DNA from: Desulfovirgula thermocuniculi DSM 16036
Lineage (GTDB): Bacteria > Bacillota > Desulfotomaculia > Desulfotomaculales > Desulfovirgulaceae
DNA: 56,963 nucleotides
Reading direction: 5' to 3'
NCBI RefSeq assembly: GCF_000429345.1
Contig: NZ_AUBR01000016.1
Location: forward strand, 1 to 56,963
The translations under genes were made by a program, and so were the position numbers. Of this stretch, positions 52,062 to 56,963 are shown piece by piece. Numbering within the stretch: position 1 is the stretch's first letter; the number at the start of each line of letters is the position of its first letter. Under the pieces are notes generated by a model. The model was given only the letters and a program-made list of their open reading frames with translations. It was not told where the DNA came from and did not search any database.

Positions 52062-52557
52062 CCAGCGCGTAGCTCTTCCGGACGAGGTAGCACCTGGAGG
52101 GAAGAGGATCTCCGAGCGTGCAGATCCGCGTCCAGGTGACCAGCTCCCAGTTCGGCTCCATCGCTTCTCTACGCACCACCACGCCCACCAGCTTGACCGG
52201 CTCTCCTATAATCCACTCCTGCGATGCAGTATCCCTTCCCGGTCGCAAGTGCTTCGGATAGTTCTCGGAGAGGAGCTGGGGCATGTCCGCCCGGATGCCG
52301 CTGCTGACGAGCCTCCCATCACCGGCTTTTCTGGCAAAGTACCAGTAGTCGCTCATTTCGTCCTTAACGATGGTGTAACCGTCGACCGTCTCCCACCCGT
52401 GCGCCCGCTCGTCGCCCCACTGGCGGGCGAGGAACTTCGCGCCGTCGGGCTGGACCAGTTCCACCGCCCCCGGGTAGGCGGGGACGCCGCAGGCTGGCCG
52501 GGCCAGGGCGAGGACCAGGAGAACGGCGAGGAAAAAGGCACTACCCTTTTTGCGCAT
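51919..52557 (-). CDS. Secreted M6-protease-propeptide-like protein
   Basis: A 212-residue protein with a signal peptide (KGSAFFLAVLLVLALA). The stretch VPAYPGAVELVQPDGAKFLA, ETVDGYTIVKDEMSDYWYFA and NYPKHLRP is the N-terminal module seen before the catalytic domain of M6 (immune inhibitor A-like) proteases. No HExxH domain follows. The C-terminal 100 residues do not match a known family. The ATG at 52557 behind GGGGGG is used; the longer frame is a shadow. Confidence 0.65.
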   Translation of the reverse strand: MRKKGSAFFLAVLLVLALARPACGVPAYPGAVELVQPDGAKFLARQWGDERAHGWETVDGYTIVKDEMSDYWYFARKAGDGRLVSSGIRADMPQLLSENYPKHLRPGRDTASQEWIIGEPVKLVGVVVRREAMEPNWELVTWTRICTLGDPLPSRCYLVRKSYALVMPEHTKLRPGWLYLIRGHRLEGGPGTRCGPYVSVERAVALLPAFRM

Positions 52558-52649
52558 GGTTTTTGGCCCCCCTTTCCAACGCACACAGGCAAAAAAAGGC
52601 GGGGCGGCCCGACCGCCGACCGCGGTAGCCGCCCCGCTCCTCCGCCCCG

Positions 52650-53015
52650 CTACAGGCCCGACAGCGCACGGGAGAGCTCCCGCAGGCCTCGCTCCGCCTC
52701 GCCAGTCAGGGCGTCCAGCGCGCCTATGTTGCCGGGGCCGCCGCAGGGCACGCCCAGGGCTTTGCATGCCACGGTGCAACCCCAGTCCACGGCCTTCCAG
52801 AGGGCGCCGGGCTGGGACAGGAAGGCGAAGGCCGCGGCGGCGGCGACGGCGTTGGCCGCGAAGCCCGCAAAGCGCCCGAAGACGGGGGACAGCAACGCCC
52901 ACAGTAGCGCCCGGAGCGCGGCGAACGCCAGCGCCAGCACCGGCAGGGCGAAGGCCAGCTTCTGGAGCTGGTAGAAAGCACCCAGAAGGTCAGAGAGGCC
53001 GAACACATCGCCCAC
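52650..53015 (-). CDS. Small membrane protein A of the right-end cluster
   Basis: A 121-residue protein with two to three hydrophobic, Ala/Leu-rich segments (LAFALPVLALAFAALRALLW, FAANAVAAAAAFAFL) and a Cys-containing loop. The size and layout recall VirB2/TrbC-like pilins or small T4SS subunits, but no signature is certain. The GTG at 53015 behind GGTGGTGAGAG starts 7 bp from the upstream gene's stop. Confidence 0.5.
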   Translation of the reverse strand: MGDVFGLSDLLGAFYQLQKLAFALPVLALAFAALRALLWALLSPVFGRFAGFAANAVAAAAAFAFLSQPGALWKAVDWGCTVACKALGVPCGGPGNIGALDALTGEAERGLRELSRALSGL

Positions 53016-53021
53016 TCTCTC

Positions 53022-53330
53022 TCACCACCTTTCCACCAGGACTTTCAGCCAGGCGCAACCCAGGAGGCTGACGGCCGCGCCGGAGAGCAGGGCGAAGGGC
53101 CACGCCAGCCAGGTGAGCCACGCGGCCCGCGAGGGTTTTATCTCCCGCAGCCAGTGGGCCGTGGAGAAGACGCCGCCGCCCAGGACGACGGCGTACCAGG
53201 TTAGAAACCTCTCCGGCCCCGCGGCCAGGTACGTCGGCCCCGCCAGGAGGCCGAGTACCGACGCCAGGGCCAGCTCGCGCTTCTCCGGGGACATCTCCGA
53301 CCACCGCCTTCTGAAAAAGATGGGGGCCAC
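53022..53330 (-). CDS. Small membrane protein B of the right-end cluster
   Basis: A 102-residue protein: a basic N-terminus (FFRRRWSEMSPEKRE) and two to three membrane helices (LALASVLGLLAGPTYLAAGP, WLAWPFALLSGAAVSLLG). The layout is reminiscent of VirB3-like subunits. No family is recognised. It is 19 bp after the SpoVS-like gene and just before protein A. Confidence 0.5.
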   Translation of the reverse strand: MAPIFFRRRWSEMSPEKRELALASVLGLLAGPTYLAAGPERFLTWYAVVLGGGVFSTAHWLREIKPSRAAWLTWLAWPFALLSGAAVSLLGCAWLKVLVERW

Positions 53331-53349
53331 CGCCTTGGTGCTTCCCTTC

Positions 53350-53613
53350 CTACCGGAATACGTGGAACTTTATGGCCGTCAGTTCGGTGCCGTCTTCCCT
53401 TGCCAGGGTCTCCCACGCGGGTACCATCTTGAGGTCGTAACCCAGCGGGGCTACCAGACCCCTCGCCACGGCCATGGCCTTCACAGCCTGGTTCACCGCC
53501 CCGGCGCCTATCGCCCGGAGCGTGACTTCCCCCTCGCTCCCCTTGAGCACGTGATAGATTGCCCACGCGAGCTTTTTGGTGTCGGTCTTAGTCGAAACTT
53601 TGAACGTTTCCAA
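53350..53613 (-). CDS. SpoVS-like (Alba-fold) protein
   Basis: An 87-residue protein matching stage V sporulation protein S: METFKVSTKTDTKKLAWAI, IGAGAVNQAVKAMAVARGLVAP and ELTAIKFHVF. SpoVS is a small Alba-superfamily protein needed for spore coat assembly. This copy is more diverged than chromosomal SpoVS and lies in a cluster of envelope genes. It begins at a TTG behind GGGGGAAAG. Confidence 0.85.
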   Translation of the reverse strand: METFKVSTKTDTKKLAWAIYHVLKGSEGEVTLRAIGAGAVNQAVKAMAVARGLVAPLGYDLKMVPAWETLAREDGTELTAIKFHVFR

Positions 53614-53661
53614 GGTTCTTTCCCCCTTTTTCTGATTCTATCAGCAATTTTTCACCCCGGC

Positions 53662-54272
53662 CTAACCCGCCAAATTCATCACCGCTGGCGTCACCCACGC
53701 CTCCAGGACCGCCGCAGCGGCCAGGAGCGGCAGGACGACCCGCAGGAAGAGGTCCTTCTTCTCGCCCGCCGCGGCGCCCGCAACGCCCGCCCCGCAGGCG
53801 ATGAACAGCGCCGAAAGCTCCGGCACGCCGTGGGGGATCAGTCCGGCTAGTAATAGCCGCGTGCTTATGCCGGAGGCGTGCAGGTGCGCGCACACTCCAG
53901 CCAGCACGGCGCCGTTCAGCGCCAGCACGGCCAGCGGCAGGAGCCTGCCCGCCCACGGCGGCCGCCACGTGAGCAGCCGCAGGAGCCTTCCCGGCAGGCG
54001 CAATCTTTCCAACACCCTCCTGACAAACCTGCAGGGGAAGTCTACTATCTGCTCGGCGAAGAGGGCCATGGCCGCCACCGAAGAGTTTTTGGCTAAGAAG
54101 AACGCCGCCAGCAGGAAGTCCCTCCCCTCCAGGGGCCGCACCAGGCCCGCCACGTCCTCCAGCACGGGTTCCAGGAGGTCGGGGCGGCGGGCCAGCCACG
54201 GGCCGCCGATCAGCGCCGCCAGGGCGAAGACCGCCAGCGCGGAGAGCCACCAGCGTAAGAGGGTTTTCGGCC

Positions 54273-54276
<4 letters not shown>
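53662..54276 (-). CDS. SpoIIM/DUF95-family membrane protein
   Basis: A 204-residue membrane protein with about five hydrophobic segments. The segment LIPHGVPELSALFIACGAGVAGA matches the conserved HGxxEL region of the SpoIIM/DUF95 family. SpoIIM helps drive forespore engulfment with SpoIID/SpoIIP; other DUF95 members have unknown roles. The start GTG overlaps the PilT-like gene stop by 4 bp. Confidence 0.75.
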
Positions 54277-55549
<1,273 letters not shown>

Positions 55550-55553
<4 letters not shown>

Positions 55554-56620
55554 GAGCTGTCACCCCCCAGCCTTCCGAAAATTTTGATCACCCTCCGCAC
55601 GTACTCCCGGGTCTCCCGGTAGGGCGGCACGCCGCCGTGCCTCTCCACTACGCCCGGCCCGGCGTTGTAGGCCGCCAGGGCCAGGTCCAGCCTGCCGCCG
55701 AACCTGTCCAGGAGGCTGCGCAGGTACCTGGCCCCGCCGCGCACGCTCTGCGCCGGGTCGAAGGGATCGGAGACGCCCACTTCTCTGGCCGTGCCGGGCA
55801 TGAGCTGCATCAACCCGAGCGCGCCCTTCGGCGACACCGCCCGCGGGTCGAAGCCGGACTCCGCCGCCGCCACGGCCTTCAGCAGCCGCGGGTCGAGGCC
55901 CGTCTCCCTGGAGGCCTCCTCGAAGAGCGGGTCGAGGTGCGGCGGGGGTGCTGCTTCCCCGCTCCCGGGGGCCTCCGGAGCCCCGTCCTCCTGCCCCGCT
56001 TCCCTCCCGGCCGCTTCTTCCTCCGCCAGCCTGGCCAGCCGTATTGCCTCCGCCAGCCTGGCGCGCTCTTCCTCCACGGTTCCGGCCTCGGCGGCGAACC
56101 GCGACGTCTCCGGCCACAGCAGGGCCACGGGGTCGAGGGTCATGCCGCCCCTCTCGGCCCGCAGGACCACCGGCCCCCCGGCGGCGCCCAAAAGATCGCC
56201 CGGTCGAACAATATCGCCCGGCTCAACGAACACCTCCGCCAGTCCCGCGTACTCCAGGAGCAGGCCGCCGCCGCACCTAACGGTTACCCTGCCGCCATCG
56301 ACGGCCTCCACCGTGCCCGCCAGCGCCGCGCCCACCGCGGGGCTACCGAACTCCACCAGCGCGGAGTCCCTGTACGCCCCGTTCTCGCCCAGTCCGTAGT
56401 GGGCCAGCACGCGGGCGGGCTTCGCCTCCGCGGGAGCGGTTGGAGCGGGCGGCCTTGCGACGCCACCTCTGGAGATTTCTGCCGCGGGCGGACGCGTAAC
56501 CGCGCTTCGGGCTACGGCGGACTCGGCGCCGCCCTTCGCCAGGGAAGACCACGCCAGCACCCCGGCCAGTACCAGCGCGGCGGTAGAAGTGGTAGCGACT
56601 CGCCTGATCTGCTTCCGCAA
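55550..56620 (-). CDS. Secreted lytic transglycosylase with biotinyl/M23-like N-terminal barrel
   Basis: A 356-residue exported protein. After a signal/anchor (VATTSTAALVLAGVLAW) and a Pro/Ala-rich stretch comes a beta-barrel segment (VEFGSPAVGAALAGTVEAVD, VEPGDIVRPGDLLG) like degenerate M23/lipoyl-type domains. A coiled linker and a C-terminal SLT domain follow: catalytic Glu in AVAAAESGFDPRAVS, GLMQLMPGTA and LAAYNAGPGVV. It would cleave peptidoglycan glycan strands, like VirB1. The TTG start follows GGAGGTGATCGG. Confidence 0.88.
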
Positions 56621-56648
56621 CCGATCACCTCCTCCGCAAAAGAAAAAG

Positions 56649-56675
56649 GCCGGAGAGAAGGCTGCTCTCCCCGGC
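56649..56675 (-). terminator. Intrinsic terminator between the partial gene and the transglycosylase
   Basis: GCCGG-GAGAG and CTCTC-CCGGC arms (56649-56675) form a stem; the minus strand then reads CTTTTTCTTTT. It may separate the cluster from the upstream partial gene. Confidence 0.7.
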
Positions 56676-56695
56676 GAGCTTGCAGTTCGAAAACC

Positions 56696-56959
56696 TCAGA
56701 GCCGCTGTTTTCGGCTTCTCGTGCTGGTCTCCGGTCGCGGGTGCCGTCCCGCTTGCAGGAGTTTCTTGCAGTCCCGTACGAAAGCCTCAAAGAGGGCGGG
56801 CGCCTCAGCGGCCAAGGAACTGTCCAGCACCTTGAGGCCGCGGATCTCCAGGTGGAAGTTTTCCCGCAGCTTTTCCCACCTGCGCTCGATGGCCGCCAAT
56901 CGGGGTGCGAGCAGGGATGCCTGCTCCAGCAACGGTCCCTTCCTCTCCCTGTACACCAC
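56696..56959 (-). CDS. Partial or complete small helical protein at the window edge
   Basis: An 87-residue frame beginning at a GTG four bases from the window end, so the true start may lie outside. The product is helical and basic at the C-terminus (RHPRPETSTRSRKQRL). No family is recognised. It is in line with the cluster to the left but separated from it by a terminator. Confidence 0.4.
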   Translation of the reverse strand: MVYRERKGPLLEQASLLAPRLAAIERRWEKLRENFHLEIRGLKVLDSSLAAEAPALFEAFVRDCKKLLQAGRHPRPETSTRSRKQRL

Positions 56960-56963
56960 GGCC

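Noticed and set aside
52558-52902. N-terminal extension of the secreted-protein frame
   Set aside because: It overlaps small membrane protein A in another frame; the signal peptide and GGGGGG site fix the start at 52557.

Overview
The window looks like a chromosome segment of a thermophilic or moderately thermophilic, spore-forming, anaerobic Gram-positive bacterium of the Clostridia (Peptococcaceae / Desulfotomaculum-Moorella type). This is inferred from the futalosine menaquinone genes, selA-selB, FeoAB, a monocluster ferredoxin, cobalamin/cobalt uptake, SpoVS- and SpoIIM-like genes and a LexA/DinB pair of Gram-positive type. No rRNA, no complete tRNA and no CRISPR array were seen. No homology search could be run; names rest on motifs and family knowledge.

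Left edge (1-0.75 kb): end of an IS607-type insertion sequence (TnpB running off the window, decayed TnpA). Core housekeeping block (0.8-27.9 kb): UspA, a polynucleotide kinase-phosphatase-like enzyme overlapping RNase HI, FeoAB with Fur-like boxes, an LpdD-like protein with a MidA-type methyltransferase, DUF1657 and PPC proteins. A long leftward run follows: degenerate prenyl synthase, menG, ubiD, ubiA, mqnE, mqnA, mqnC, then selA-selB. Together these make most of the futalosine menaquinone route and the selenocysteine insertion machinery. Then come speD, a fumarylacetoacetase-family enzyme, ferredoxin, a GNAT, and an operon of two M20 peptidases, a CofE-like ligase and a PflA/AmrS-like radical SAM enzyme. 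A tautomerase, a thymidylate kinase and a TreT-like glycosyltransferase close the block.

At 27.9 kb a 3' fragment of a tRNA gene (best match tRNA-Pro) lies directly beside a tyrosine integrase and an excisionase, marking one end of an integrated element. To its right the sequence is more patchwork: a frameshifted DUF2680 gene, a decayed macrodomain gene, a class A penicillin-binding protein, a B12-riboswitch-controlled cbiMNQO cobalt importer, a His-tailed DMT transporter, a polysaccharide deacetylase, a second CbiM plus PDGLE pair, a KimA-like potassium transporter, a PLD-family lipoprotein, and MprF split into two genes. An IS1182-type remnant (46.5-46.9 kb) borders the last part.

The last 10 kb holds a pRiA4b-ORF3 protein, an SOS module (lexA, dinB, a YolD-like protein, a HARE-like protein), a RHH/PIN toxin-antitoxin pair, a secreted M6-protease-propeptide-like protein, and a tight leftward cluster of lytic transglycosylase, PilT-like ATPase, SpoIIM-like membrane protein, SpoVS-like protein and two small membrane proteins. 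That last cluster is the best candidate for an undescribed system: it resembles a minimal secretion, conjugation or envelope-remodelling machine linked to sporulation-type proteins.
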